Below, one piece after another: positions 49,738 to 62,334 of a stretch of DNA of 64,000 nt (position 1 is its first letter; every line of letters begins with the position of its first letter). The position numbers were made by a program, and so were the translations under genes. The stretch comes from Heterotrichella gracilis (lineage: Eukaryota > Sar > Xanthophyceae > Tribonematales > Xanthonemataceae), in NCBI GenBank assembly GCA_032358255.1, contig JAULBX010015533.1, positions 1-64,000 on the forward strand. The letters are read 5' to 3'. Under the pieces are notes generated by a model, which saw only the letters and a list, made by a program, of their open reading frames with translations, searched no databases and was not told the DNA's origin.

Positions 49738-51780
49738 ATGAGTCACCCTAGTCTATGTCAAGCTCCCTTTACACTATCAAGCAGCAGGTTTGCAGCACCC
49801 TGCAGTAGCACACTTTGCAGCAGAATAAGGTACACGCAGTCCAGAGCCCAGGCCCGCCCCTCGCCCTCCCAGCTTGCCGTCAGAGCAGCTGGCGTCGATC
49901 TCCAACCTGAAACCAGGACCGCTAATGGCAACCAGCATGAAGGTGCAGCCAGCCACCATGAGGCTCGGTCAAGGGTGTATCAAAGCCCCTTCCATACAGG
50001 CAGCATGGACATCACCACAGCGGGCGCCACCACTGCTCTCCACCCCTCTGGCCAGCTGCTCACAGAGAAAACAATTGTCGTGGTGCGGCACGGGCTGAGC
50101 ACTTGGAATGAGCAAAAACGGATTCAGGTGGGTACTGTCACTAGCAGCTGCCAAATGGATACCAGCACAGGGCCAATATATAGGGTTTGAGTCGCCACTA
50201 CCACTACCATACCACTCCTAGCAAGCTCAGATCTGTGCACCAAAGCCGGCAACAGGGAGATTTTTACACCATGGGACTTGACGAGTTCTGCAAGCAAAAT
50301 TGCCGGTTAGGGTTGTCATTTGTCATTGGTTGGTGGTGCAGGGTTCGTCAAATGAGTCATCTCTCACCCCGTTGGGTATTGCCCAAGCAGAGCGGTGTCG
50401 ACAGGCCTTGGAGAAAATCCCCTTTGACAGGTATCGGACCCACCTTGTGTCCTGCACACTTCATGGACCCTTCATGCTCTGACTTGATACACCACGTGGG
50501 TCAAACTTGACACGCATCGATCCATTGAATATGCACCAATTGAATGTCTAATTTCCCGCCCGTTGTTTGAAAATGCAGCTGTTTTTCAAGCCCAATCACC
50601 CGCGCTCGCCAGTGTGCGGATGTCATATGGGGTGATCGAGCTGAGCCACTCATTTTCCTCGACACCCTCAAGGAAGCCAACTTGGGGTGGCTGCAAGGCA
50701 TGCAGAATGGTGCGTCTCTGCCACATCATGTCATTTGCTTCATTGTGTGCCTGTGTTTTTTTAGTGCTGCGCCCCACATGGGCGGGGTTTCTTGCCTGCA
50801 TTATGCCATGGCATGCTGTGCATAATGCATTAGGGACTGGCTAAATCATATCATAGAGTGGCAGTGAACTTTGCGCAGAGGTGGCGGCCAGGGAGCATGA
50901 AGAGGTGTTCCGCATGTGGCGGTCGCAGCCTGCAGATTTTAACATAGAGGGACGTTATCCTGTGCGGGAGATTTTCGATGAGGCGCAGCTTGCGTGGGAG
51001 GGTACGTGCGGCTTTCAAATTAAGATGCTATTATTGATACATGGATGCGCATTGCTAGTTATGTAGTCGGGGATGCATGCACCACTTCTTCTGCCAACAG
51101 TTGCATGCACAAATCCACACTAGTTGTCCAGGTGGATGCATGGAGGGCTGGAGCAGGTCCACTACCCACCCCCCTTGGTGTAAGTTGTTGCCTTTCAAAA
51201 TGTGAGGAGGAGGGGGTCCAGCAGCATGTGCATGTCAGTGGTTGAGCCATCCTGCAGCAACAATACCTAAGGAAGTGCAGACCTTGAGAGTGGCCAACCC
51301 CCGTGGTGCCATGCTGTGCAGCCATCCTGGCCGCCCCAGGCTCCAGCCACTTGGTGGTAACGCACAAGTCGATATTGCGCGCCTTTCTATGCGTGGCGCT
51401 GGGCCTGCCACCCCGCTCCTTCAGGGCAGTGGACATCAACAACGGGGGCATCTCTATTTTCAAGTGAGTACACTGTGTGCCTAACGGATATACCCTATGG
51501 GTAGGGTAGGTCGCCGCGACTGTGACATGAGCACTGCCTGATATGCACAATGATGCAGGCGTGCAGAACTACAGCTCCCCATATTACTGTGCATGTAGTT
51601 TACATGCAAACAGTATGTGTGCACTTCAAGAGTGGTGAGCAAAATGGCAGGCGTCGTGGGCTAGTCGCGAGTGCACTAAGTTGCCTTTTGTTTGGTTGCA
51701 GGGTGAACAAATATGGGGAGCCAATGCTGACCGGGCTAAACTCCACGGCGCACATGCACAGTGAGAATGTGTTCTATTAA
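49738..51780 (+). CDS. CA1P: 2-carboxy-D-arabinitol-1-phosphatase, chloroplast (phosphoglycerate-mutase fold)
   Basis: Six exons (49738-50127, 50342-50430, 50579-50709, 50879-51001, 51322-51463, 51702-51780) join in phase to 317 residues. The enzyme removes phosphate from carboxyarabinitol 1-phosphate, a tight Rubisco inhibitor. About 60 N-terminal residues (SSSRFAAPCSSTLCSRIRYT) look like a chloroplast transit peptide. The histidine-phosphatase core has VVVRHGLSTWNE with phospho-acceptor His118, then SPITRARQCADVIW, EANLGWLQGMQ and VVTHKSILRAF with His259. The C-terminal block VDINNGGISIFKVNKYGEPM and LNSTAHMHSENV matches the plant CA1Pase branch rather than glycolytic mutases. The substrate is inferred from family resemblance. 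The gene is tail to tail with THOC7. Confidence 0.9.
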
Positions 51781-52678
51781 ATGCCAAGGCTTTGGAGCCA
51801 ACGGTCAGTGTATACTGCACTTGCCAAAGGATACTAAACAGAGTTGCAAGCTATGATCGCGCCTTTTTTTATCATAATTATGGGAAGTACACTCGGGGTT
51901 GGACTTGTTGCTTTTGAGTTGCGTGCCTGTCACTTTTGCTTCCCTGCTTTGCTTGCACCTGGAGTTACTTAGGTCAGTTGATGCCGCATATGGATTTCAC
52001 TCTGAGCCAACGGTTGTACCATCAGCATAATTCAAACATGGGGTGCCCAGAGACTTAGCATTATGAACGTTGTACATGCCAGTGACACAAAGGACAGTTG
52101 GCGAGGGAGCAAATTACTAAACAATAGTAGCACTGTTTGTAGCAACATCCAGCAATCCTCCAGCATTCACGTGTTTTGCTTTTGACTCAATCGGATTGGC
52201 AAATTACAACCAGTCTTGTATCAGCTCGCCACCCATCAAGAGGCCTTGGCATGTTGAATTGTTGTTAAGAATTGTGAGGGCATGGATTGTCCAGAGGAGG
52301 AAGAAATGCTACTGTATATTTGGACAAGGCAGGGAATAAACTTTAAGTCGGGCTGAACCGAGTGCTTGTACAGCATGACATTGTAATACTACAGTAGCAT
52401 ACATTGCATTGCAATTGCACCATTAATTGCATGCACGCAGACATTAAATTTTCAGATTCACAATGGTGCCTTGCGCCAGCACAATGCCAGGAGCTGCGCA
52501 AAAATGCCAGCCTGCTGAGACTGGCCCATCAGCCAACCGTGAATCCGCGCAACGATGAGGGAGAGGCTGGTGTCGCATGCACCATGACGGCTAGAAATTT
52601 GCTCCCACGGTACAAGTGGGTCAACAACCCGTGGATCCCTCTCATACCATGATGCTCTGCTATGTATCACGCCATTGT
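51781..52678. other. convergent intergenic region
   Basis: The stretch holds the 3' UTRs of the CA1P phosphatase and THOC7 genes. An 82-codon plus-strand frame at 52404-52652 has no recognised domain. Nothing else was seen. Confidence 0.45.
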
Positions 52679-54336
52679 TTAACCCTCTTGCATTGGCTGA
52701 GCGCCTCCGTCTGTCTCGACCTCAAGGCCCAGCTCAGCAGCTGTCGCCAGCGCCTGCTCATCGGCATCGATGCTGGTGGACAGCTCCCGCATGGTGGTCA
52801 GCAGAATTGCCGCCTGCCGCTTGCGCTTCTGCACAGGAACGACACAAAGCCATCGCAATGCAGGACAACAGCAATTGCATTATTGCCACCTTAAACAGGT
52901 GATCTTCAACCCTCCAGCAGGGGTGTTATCAGGGGCACACAATTAGAACAGTGAGGCACCTTTGTGTAGCCAAATCAGCTAAGGTGCCCATTCTGTGGAG
53001 CCGAACCAGCAGTACTGCGAATGAAGTTTAGGCCACAACTACACGCATGCCCTCAAGAATTACACAAACCTCGAGAAGGAGGTTCAACCGCGCGCCCTCT
53101 ACTTCGATGTTCTTGATCTCTTCTGTCAGCTGCTGGATGCTTGCCTCCGTGTGGCTCCTGCTGGGATGCTCCATGATCTTGTGCCGTAGTGCCTATGCAG
53201 GGAACGCAGTAATTTCTTTTCAGGAAGATGCAGTGAGTTGCAGGTGCCATATAAGCTGATGGACCAAGGAATTGCATGGCAACCACCACGTTGGAAACAC
53301 TTCCTGTCACCTGGCAGGCACAAGCCGCACGCCAACGCAACGTACCTCATACTCTTCGTTCTGTTTTCGCCACACGCGGGCTTCTTCCAACTCGACCTTC
53401 TTCTGTTCAATGCCTTCCTTCGCCTGAACGCAAGATATGCAACTTGTCAGGTTAATGTGAAGTAGGGTTTGCTGGACAGCATGGCACGTGGCCATGGCTT
53501 TGACCGGTGCTGGCTTCTCAGCAAGGGGCGCAGGGACTTACTAGCTCAATCTCCTTCTCGAGCTGCTGCTGCTTTTCTTGGTAGCTGGACTGTTCTTGCT
53601 TGTATGCGGACGCCTGCCCCTCAAGCTTTGTAGCCTGAACAACCCGGCAACCAACGTGAGAAAGGTGATTGACACCTTTGACCTTGCAATAGACACCAAC
53701 AGTCCATTCCAGCATATGTGCAAGCCTCACACCGACTATTGAAAATGGTGTGCGCAATACCACCGGTACCAGCCAGGGCCCAGCTCTTATCTAATTTAGG
53801 GCATGAGCTGTTCCGGCGCACACCTGGAGTTCAAGGCCTGCCAACTCCCATAGCAGTTGCTTCAAATGCTCGTCTGCTTTGCTGGCACTCCCGTTTTGTA
53901 CCTCGTGGCAAAACTGCAGGTACCTGTGATAAAGATAGCAAGCACACGCCGTAAATGTGTGCAAAGTTTCACCTCACACAGCTAGGTGAGGTGTGCAGCA
54001 TTGTGCACGAGGATGCCCAAGATATCTGATTTGGGTTGTGCAAGCGTGCACAACACCTGAATGCGGATGTATCCAGCTACAACAACATACGGTGGCACCC
54101 AAGGTGTTCCTGAGTCTACAACAACATACGGCAGAAACCTATGCATGCATGCATGCATTGTGCAGGAGTGCCCAGATACACCAGCATCTGTGGATATGTG
54201 GTCACTGTTGCTTAACGTAGACTTGCCTTTTCACGAGTCTTTTGAAAGGAGGCTCGCCTTTGGAGACTGAAGCCTGAACCAAGAACCTTGTCTTGATGAT
54301 TGCCTCTTCCTCGCGGCTTGCAAGCGATGCAGCCAT
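52679..54336 (-). CDS. THOC7: THO complex subunit 7 (THOC7)
   Basis: Six exons (54336-54227, 53923-53824, 53634-53542, 53423-53346, 53192-53070, 52828-52679) join in phase to 217 residues, near the 204 of human THOC7. THOC7 is a small coiled-coil subunit of the THO/TREX complex that couples transcription to mRNA export. The chain is nearly all helical heptads (KQEQSSYQEKQQQLEKEIEL, QKKVELEEARVWRKQNEEYE). The family block is ALRHKIMEHPSRSHT, then LTEEIKNIE and ILLTTMRELSTSIDADEQ, parallel to the ALAKVIQHHPDR and LLSTIHELQQTLENDE of animals. The first intron has a GC donor (AG|GCAAGT at 54227/54226) with a normal AG acceptor; no GT donor nearby keeps the frame. The gene is head to head with the unrecognised membrane protein. 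Confidence 0.85.
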
Positions 54337-54902
54337 CGCGCACGTCCAGTCCTAGGCTTGGCCTACATATCTAAACCTCACAATTTATGCTTCAAGAGTC
54401 TGTGTATATCTCACAACGGCCAGGAATAAGGTGTATGCAAGGTGGGCAGTGCTTACTTATGGTATGCAAAGTAATGCCCAGCAAGCAATGCAACCCTAAA
54501 TTCAGCTGAGATACAACCACACGACAGGAGAAGATGTTATGTATAAATCACACTCTACAGCCCGGCAAACTGTCAAGCTCTACGAAAAGTATCGACAAGC
54601 TTGGACATATATGCATGCATTACCCCGTTGTTACCCCCCTTGGATTTTTGCATGCATCTGCAACTTTCCATGGGGTTCAAGATATTCTTAGTACAAAAGG
54701 TATTGCACCAAATATGCTGCTACTTTTGTACACTCAACCCTCTTAAGAGGGCTTGTGGGAGTCAGGACACCAACTCACCTCACAAGTAACCCCAGTGTGG
54801 TGTCACTGACCTACAAAAAAATGTACAAGCTGCATGCTTCGTCAAGCCAGGTTTCTTAGTCCGTATGTGTGCCAAGTTCTAAATGACAAAAAAGCTGCTC
54901 AC
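54337..54902. promoter_or_regulatory. divergent promoter region, THOC7 / membrane protein
   Basis: There are 566 bases between the two start codons. No coding exon was recognised. Short ATGCATGC-type runs are present. Confidence 0.45.
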
Positions 54903-56708
54903 ATGACACGCCTTGACCACTCATATCGGTCTTTGGGGCTCCTACTACATGTCCTCTCGGTGGGATATACACTGGCCCTGTCAAGAAGCGCCACCTTGGT
55001 TCCCAACGTTCCTCTGGACCAGGAAAGCCTGGAAATTGGGATTGAGACAGTAACGTAAGTGACTTGCTGTTGACTGGTGCTTTCCTGCAATGGTTTGTAC
55101 CTGGGCGCTAAGGCCACTCCAGAAAAAAAGACACTCACTTTGGCGCAATCTCTGCCCTATTTACGTGTGAGGGGCAAGTGCTTGTGTCTGAAACATGCCA
55201 GATATGAGACTTCAGTAAGCAATGAGTGCACTGTGCGCAATTGAACTCCCAACATATGCTTAATGTGCAGTTGATCAAATTATGTGTTGATTTGCTTCGC
55301 CCATCAAAGCATGAACACGTAGTTGTGCTATGCGGACTGTAGCACCTCAGGAATAACAACTTCCTGGGGTCATCAAAGGCAGTGGTGTGGAATCTGCAGG
55401 TACAAACTTGAAAACTTGCAGCCTGACACAGGCTACGAGGTTCGGGTATCCTACCCCGCAACAGTACGTGCAATTCTATCAATTTGTTCTCATGCAAGCG
55501 TTACCATCGCTGGCTCGGGGGACTCTGCTTGCACTGCATGTGGACTCCCCAAAGTAGTGCAACCCACTCACACTCCTTACGTTGCAATATGGTACCAGCC
55601 ATGACACAACACGTATTCACACCTGGATCCGATTTATTCCAGTACTTCTCCACCGTGAAGCTGTCGATGCAGTGGGTGACTCCTCACAGTGTGGGGCCAA
55701 AGCCAGCCAGGTGGGTGGGTGACTCAGGGTCCGTCTTTGTGCGTGCCTTGGCGTGTGGCTAGCAGCTTGACATTGTAGACCATAGTTCACAAGGACAATG
55801 ACTAGCATTCCAATGTATAATTAAAAAATGATTCCATGTATATTGTACATCACGGACTGTGCATAGTCAGGGTAATATGGTACACTGAAGCAGCAAGCGT
55901 CCTGCTGAAATGCCATATGTGGATTTATCAGCTGCAACATCCTTGACAGGCCAGTTGCCGCTCAATCGCTGTGTAATGTGGTGGTCACTGGCAACTGCTG
56001 AAGCATGATGCAGGCGGCTGTTGGATACCGAGAAACTGATATTCTACTGCACACCCGGCGCCCAAATGCAGGTATCACCCGATGTTGTGCCATGAGGTGG
56101 CTTCTATGCCTGGAGGTTTGCGCCTTGCAATTTTGGAGTCAACAGTTACCTAACCTGCATGGGTACATTGCAGGGTTTACTGCCGAGAGTGATGATGCAT
56201 GCTGAGTACAATGGTGTGCCAGCCCTAAGGAATTCCCGCTACATTCCAACGCGCCTGGTGTACAACATAGGTGCGAGCGCCCATGGCCACATGCATGGCT
56301 GATGTGACACTGGCACATGCTATCCGACGTACATGACACCAACCAACACAGTAGTGAGAGTTATGGCACTGTACGGCAGTGGCTAGCACAGGGCACAAAC
56401 AAACGCAGTAGCAAAAACCTGCATCTGTAGTCATAAATAAAATTGCAGTGTCGCAACCTTCAAGGTACTGTAGGTTCTCAGCTACAACCTGCTCAGCAAT
56501 GTGTGTCCTGCAAGCAGAGGTGGTCGCGCTGGTTTGGGGATTGCCGCAGAGCGTGGGTCCGATCGCTGCCATGGCAGCTGTGATCGTTCTGGTGAGTCTA
56601 GCATAATATTAACAACCACTCACGGCCAGGGCTTTGCAGGAGCATAGTGGGGGAACTAGAGACAATCTTTTGCAGACCACAGAAGCTGAGCCAACAAGTA
56701 CTGCATGA
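54903..56708 (+). CDS. unrecognised type I membrane protein with fibronectin-III-like segment
   Basis: Seven short exons (54903-55054, 55400-55463, 55643-55710, 56014-56071, 56174-56270, 56518-56591, 56640-56708) join in phase to 193 residues ending at a stop. The N-terminus (SLGLLLHVLSVGYTLAL) is a signal-peptide-like helix. Next comes LENLQPDTGYEVRVSYPAT, whose L.PDTGYEVRV pattern is that of a fibronectin type III strand. Further beta-rich stretches follow (TVKLSMQWVTP, DTEKLIFYCTP) and then the block MMHAEYNGVPALRNSRYIP. A C-terminal hydrophobic helix (SVGPIAAMAAVIVL) and a polar tail follow. I do not recognise the family. The consistent phases and splice sites make a real gene likely, though an exon could be missed. 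It is head to head with THOC7. Confidence 0.68.
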
Positions 56709-57666
56709 AACATCGGCTGCCATGATGGCGTGTGCGCCATCCAGCACTTCGGGCAAAGTGCATTCCCTACATGAAAAGGGCACCCTTGTGCACGCAGAAA
56801 GGTTGACTATGTGGTACTGTACACCCAGGCCGTGTGGTTGCTGCTGCCTCTGTGGGTGGACAATGCTGTGCCTGCGCTGCTGGGTTGGTTAAATCCTGCT
56901 CAAGTAGAAGGTACTGGCCTTGATGTTGGCAGCAGGCGGCACACTGTAGAGGAGAAGCAAAGATGAGCGGCCAGTTCATCGCCCTGGCCACACTCACTGC
57001 AAAATTGCTGTTGCAAGGTGGGCATGTGGGGCAGGAATAGCGGCAAGCCTGTTTGAATGCCGGTGGTGCACTGCCCAGCCTTTTTTGCGTTGGTTCATAG
57101 TTGGGCATGTCGGGTTTTCAATCCCCGCCCCGGATTGAATCCCCGCCTGTGGTTTATTCGTCCCCATGGATGCACCAGTACCATGCCCCTCCCTTGTGAC
57201 ACCTTTTCTTTAGCTCTTAGGCTACCTATCTAATGCTGAGTATTACAGGTGCCTCTTCAAAATTGATCTGTTCATGTTAGGTGTCTTTGCTTCTCCTCGT
57301 CGAAGTCTGCTGGTTTTCGTGCAGGGCCGTATGCATGCGTGAGTGGGTGGAGTAGCGAGCTAGCGCTAACGGCCGCTTGTTGCTTGGGACAGTGTCAAGT
57401 AAGTATGCGCGTTTCAGCCCCCTTGGATAGCATTGCTCGCCTTAGTGCGGGAACCAAGGCTTTCCATACCACGGTTTCCAGTTGGTGGCGACCCGGCATG
57501 CGGCTTACCGCGCAACGGATTATCAGCACCTGCACCCTGGTGCACACCCTGGCTGCTAGGGTCGTGATAGCTAGATGTGCATACGTTTGTCACCGCGTTT
57601 CCTGCTACACGAAGACTGCATCACCCAATCAACTCCTGGCAACGATACATTCACAGGTTGCCCACA
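56709..57666 (+). promoter_or_regulatory. intergenic and 5' region of the TauE/SafE gene
   Basis: The stretch lies between the membrane-protein stop and the TauE/SafE start. The open frames seen (56767-57108 minus, 57339-57743 plus) have no recognised domain. A related pair of AATCCCCGCC words lies at about 57120-57150. Confidence 0.4.
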
Positions 57667-60533
57667 ATGACTCATGGCATGAGGCCACCTGGGGCAGTAT
57701 TCTTCCTCCTTGCCTTGGCCCTAAGCAGCTCACAGTGCGTTGAGCAAGGGGATAGGGCTCCCAGTGGCAGCCACCTGGCGTGCCTTCATGGCTCAGCACA
57801 CGATAGCACAGCAGGTTGCCAGGCGCTGTCAGCTGAAACAGCCACAGCAGCAAGGCACCCTGACCAGGCAGGCCTTGGCGCGCACACAGCAACTGGGTGG
57901 GGCTTGCTCGACTCTCAACTCAAGGCTACGGATGCAGACACACCATTCAGCTTGCACAGCAAGCGCAATGTGTGCGCGCTGGTCCTTGCGTTTGTGGTGA
58001 GTGCGCTGCCCACTTCTGGGTTATTGTTTGGTGCTGGGTTCTGAGTGCTCACAGCTAGGGTTTTGCAGTGTGCGCTTCTGGCCAACTCGGCAGGCATTGG
58101 CGGCGGGCCTTTCATGCTCCCAGTTTTCAACGTCGTTGTTGGATTTGGTAAGTATTGGCTTGGTAAAACCCGCTGACAACTTTCATGGCATTGTCCGCTG
58201 TGCCTTGCCATGCGCCATGCCATTGCAAAAGTCGTGGTAGGTTTTGGCCTGTGTACCACAATCAACCCAGTTGTGTTATGCTGCAAGCTGCAACAGGACA
58301 CAGGTCGTATACATTATATGCATACCTGTGTGTTCATCCAGCAATGACCTATGTGATGCCAGGTCACATACAGCTTTTCAACGCATTATCCTTGATGCAG
58401 GTTTGAAGTACTCAATTGCGCTGTCACACACCGTTGTGGCCTGCAGTGCAATCGCCAGCAGCCTGTATGGCATCACCCACATGAACCCATATGCGCCCAA
58501 CAGGACGCTGGTTGATTTTGACATTGCGCTGACGTTCATTCCAGCCCTGCTGCTGGGTGTTTCCTTTGGCGTTATCTTCAATGTGCTCTTTCCTGATTGG
58601 TTGCAAACCGCTCTCCTGGTGGTGCTCCTTGTGTATGTGATTCATAAGACATATCACAAAGGATTGCAGCAGCGCAAGAAGGAGAACGCAGGGCTTGTGT
58701 CCCGTGGTGATGCTGGTGGCCATGGGAACGCCTACCCAGGTAAATGGCCTGGAATTGTGGGCATACACCGCATACAAGATGTTGATTGATACGAATGGAA
58801 GCGGTGGTCTGCTTTGCTGTACTGGATCAGCTAATGCCCATCATCTTACTTTGACTGTATGTTTGCATGCAGATGAGGAAGAGAATGAGGATGACATTGG
58901 GGATGGCTTTCACCAAATTTCTACTGCGCCTGCATCAAAGAACAATGCCAGTGCAGCTGAGGAAGAACCCTTGATGGTTTCAAACGTTGTGTGCAATGTC
59001 AAGACTATCGTCCGCAGGTTCCCTTTCTTCAAGGTAAGGTACACATTGATGCAGAATTTGAGCTTGGTGTACTTATTTGTATTGGATGGATTTTCAACGA
59101 GCACAGCATCACCAATGGCGATTGGATTTGCACCACAGCCCTCTTGTGCATGGTTGCCCAGCCACCACCTATTCATGAAGAAATCTAAGTGTCATTTGTG
59201 TACCCTTTCTTGATAACAGGCGCTGGCACTGCTGGCATTGTGGGCTGTCAACCTGACTCTGGAGATGCTCAAGTCGATGCATGGGCGCTGTGAATGGCAG
59301 TACTTTGCGCTGTACGGCCTGCAGGCAGCTGTGCTGGCAGCTGTCATCAGCCTGCGTGTGTGGCACCACGTCAAGGAAATCAAGGATGACTCACGAGCTG
59401 TTGACCCAGAAATGCGCCAGATTTTGTTGAGTGGCACGACTGCCAGCGGTGAGTGCAGCGGCCAACATGCTAGATGGGGTGGGGCTTCTCCTTGGCTGCA
59501 GGTTTGCTTGTGTGACTCCAAGCACTGAGGCAAATGGTCTCTTGCAGGAGCCTTTTCCATGCCTCAGCTGCTGCAGACACTGGCTGTGGTTGCACTGGCT
59601 GGTGCAATTGCTGGGCTGCTGGGCATTGGTGGCGCACTCGTATTCAATCCATTCATGCTGTACCTGGGAGTCCACCCGGAGGTAAGTCGCTGGGTCATTG
59701 TAGTAGATTGTTGCCTGCCCAGCAAATGCAAATAATGGTTGGTTGGTTTGTCATTTCTTTTTTCCCCATTCTGTTTCATCCTTAAAATACTTTATTAATT
59801 CAATTACTTTGGTATTATTCATTCGTGTATACATATGCTTAAACATGCATGGTAGCGATCACCAACAGTGCCTGGTGTTTTTATATGTGGCGCCTATTTA
59901 TGTGACCATTGTAAAATCCGATGCAGGTTGTGGCCTCAACAGCTGTGCTCATGATCCTCTTCAGCAGCAGCACCATTGCCCTTTCTTTCAACTTCCATCA
60001 CATGCTCAACCGCAGCTTTGCGTCAGTATTTGCACCTGTGGGATTCATTGCCTCCATGATCGGGGTGACCTTGATTGGAAGGCTGGTCAGGCAGACTGGA
60101 AGGTAGGTCGCAGACAAACGCACACAAGCTTGAGCCATGGCCACTGATGCGCCCGATCTCACAGGGATGTGCACGTCAGGCTTTGTTGACAGCATTACTG
60201 TGGCAGGAACGCAACTGCGGTGAACGCCTTGTCATTTGCACGGTCCCTCCCAGTCTTGCAGAAGCATGTGCTGCCGCTGCCTGGCATGTATGCGTGCTAT
60301 AAAATGGAGGAGAATGGAAGGATTGCATATGCACAGGATAGCAATGTAACGCATGTGATGCTTGTGGTGGATATCAAACCACTTCCTGTAATGTGTGCAG
60401 GTCATCCATCATTGTCTTCTTGATGACAGCATTGATGGCTGTTGGAGCTGTTTCCACAGCGGTGTTTGGAGGACTGCGAGCGCGTGACGATTTCAAGCAC
60501 CACACTGATATTGGGTTTCACTCGTTTTGCTGA
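57667..60533 (+). CDS. TauE/SafE family membrane anion transporter
   Basis: Eight exons (57667-57996, 58069-58147, 58401-58739, 58873-59033, 59220-59448, 59548-59681, 59927-60102, 60401-60533) join in phase to 526 residues. The family exports sulfite, sulfoacetate or other small organosulfur anions in bacteria; its plant members are less well known. The N-terminus (GAVFFLLALALSSSQ) is a signal peptide, followed by about 75 polar residues. The two pseudo-symmetric halves each begin with the family glycine motif: ANSAGIGGGPFMLPVFNVVV and GLLGIGGALVFNPFMLYLG. A polar loop of about 110 residues, rich in Glu and Asp (DEEENEDDIGDG), separates them. The last exon carries the final helix (IIVFLMTALMAVGAV). 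The membrane location and substrate are unknown. Confidence 0.9.
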
Positions 60534-61593
60534 GCCCCTGCATCTATTATTTGGGCACATACAATGCGCTCGCCAACGGTGTGCCAACAATGCATACCAT
60601 TACGTATCAATCGAATAGTATGGTGTGAGTTCTCATTTTGCTTGGGCATCCAAATTCAAAAAAGGCCGCTCAGTCAACCATTGCCATTCTCTCTTGTTAC
60701 AATACAGTTCAGCGCTGGCGCCGGCAGTGCTGCTGGTGCAAAGAAAACAATTATTTACGTGCAATATGACATGTCGCTGCCAGATTCAACTGTTGTTGCA
60801 ATGATCAGCCAACTAATTGTAACAGTGCACTATGCCGCTTGGCAACTATCCTGGCAGCAAATACGGCCGGCCAGGTTTTATTTTGTATGATCTATAGCTG
60901 CAGATAAGTGCATTCTACTGTCTCGTAAAGCCATGTCTACATTTTAAAAGCCACATTGACAGACAGAAGCCAGACGCCCTTAGCAGCAGTACTAGAACTG
61001 AGCAGCACACAATCAAAGCTGCCACCAATTGCTTAAGCTGGTGTTCTGAGCCTCGCAACAGTATTCTCAGAGTCTGCACCATACATGTAAATACATAATG
61101 TATGCTGCACAATGTCATACCACTACCCTAAATGCAATCCATTCCTAATGCGCAATGTTCAAATGAACAGCAACTCGTTCAGCAGAGTCCCCTGGCGCAA
61201 CCCAACTTAAGAGGGATTGCAATGCATGTGTTTAAAAAGGGAAGCCTGCAGGACCTGGTGTCCATACGTATCCAATGCGGGGCAGGACTTCTAAACTTAA
61301 TTATTGCCCATCAATGAAGTTGACAAGCAGCCTGACGGTCCCAAATTTAAAGCCACTGGCCTTCAAGGGCATGTGCCGGCAACTGTGACAGCAAGCTTCT
61401 GGCCTGCAAAAACGCGTACAACATAGTCATGCCAAGTTGCACCTGTGGGTAAAGTACTGGAGTGGGAGACAATTATTGGCACCAAATGGCTGGCCAGCAC
61501 ATGCATGGGCCATGCACTGAAATGCGATAAGCAGCGTTAAGGACATGAAAAGCAGAAAAATGCCAGCGCATGACATGTACAATCCCAGTGGCA

Positions 61594-61680
61594 CCCGGCC
61601 TAGCCCAGTTGGCTAGGCGTTGGTTACCGTAGCCAAATACGCATGCACAGTAAGTGCTGGCCCGGGACTGCATCATGCAG
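61594..61680 (+). other. tRNA-like or SINE-head-like sequence
   Basis: TAGCCCAGTTGG matches the RNA polymerase III A box. A possible anticodon-like stem follows (TTGGT...GCCAA with a seven-base loop). The B box position holds only a weak match (GGCCCGGGACTGC). The acceptor stem does not close well and U33 is missing, so this is not a functional tRNA call. Confidence 0.25.
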
Positions 61681-62334
61681 TTCACAGCCCATGGACTAGC
61701 CCACAAAAAATGTTTCGAGTCAACAACGTGCTGTGATCAACAGGTACTGTCACAACAAGATGTGCAATGCATCCTGGACCAATGCATGTTGCGAAATATT
61801 TTTATTATTATTGTACGAATGTATGCATATACTTATACTCACCAGCAGCGCAGTGACCCAGCACAGGGCAGGTATACCAGTACTGCAAAGACACAGGCCA
61901 CTCAAATCAGCACGTTGGATGTAGATAGTTCAAAAGCTATTGTGACAATCAATGTGCCCGGCATCAATGTGAACATGTGTGTAGCAGGGCTAATATACTA
62001 GAGTGACACTCTAAATGCCCATATTTACATATAGCCCACATCATGGCTACCTGGACGGCATCCTTCTCAAGCCTGTGTGTTGTCTGATCTAAGCATGCAG
62101 CACGTGGGAAATCGTGACAAGGCATGGCTGATCAAATCATTCCTTGACCCGCGGTGGTAGCTTCAACTGATTGGTGTCAGCCCTAGTGTGGTGCTTGCCA
62201 TTGAATGGATCAGGAGCTGGATGCGCCACTGCTTTGATTTATGCGTGCAGTCAACCACACCATGGCATGCGGATGGTGTGACTGCAGATCTGTGGAAGCG
62301 GGGTCTATACTAACTTGGAGATTTTCAAATTTGG

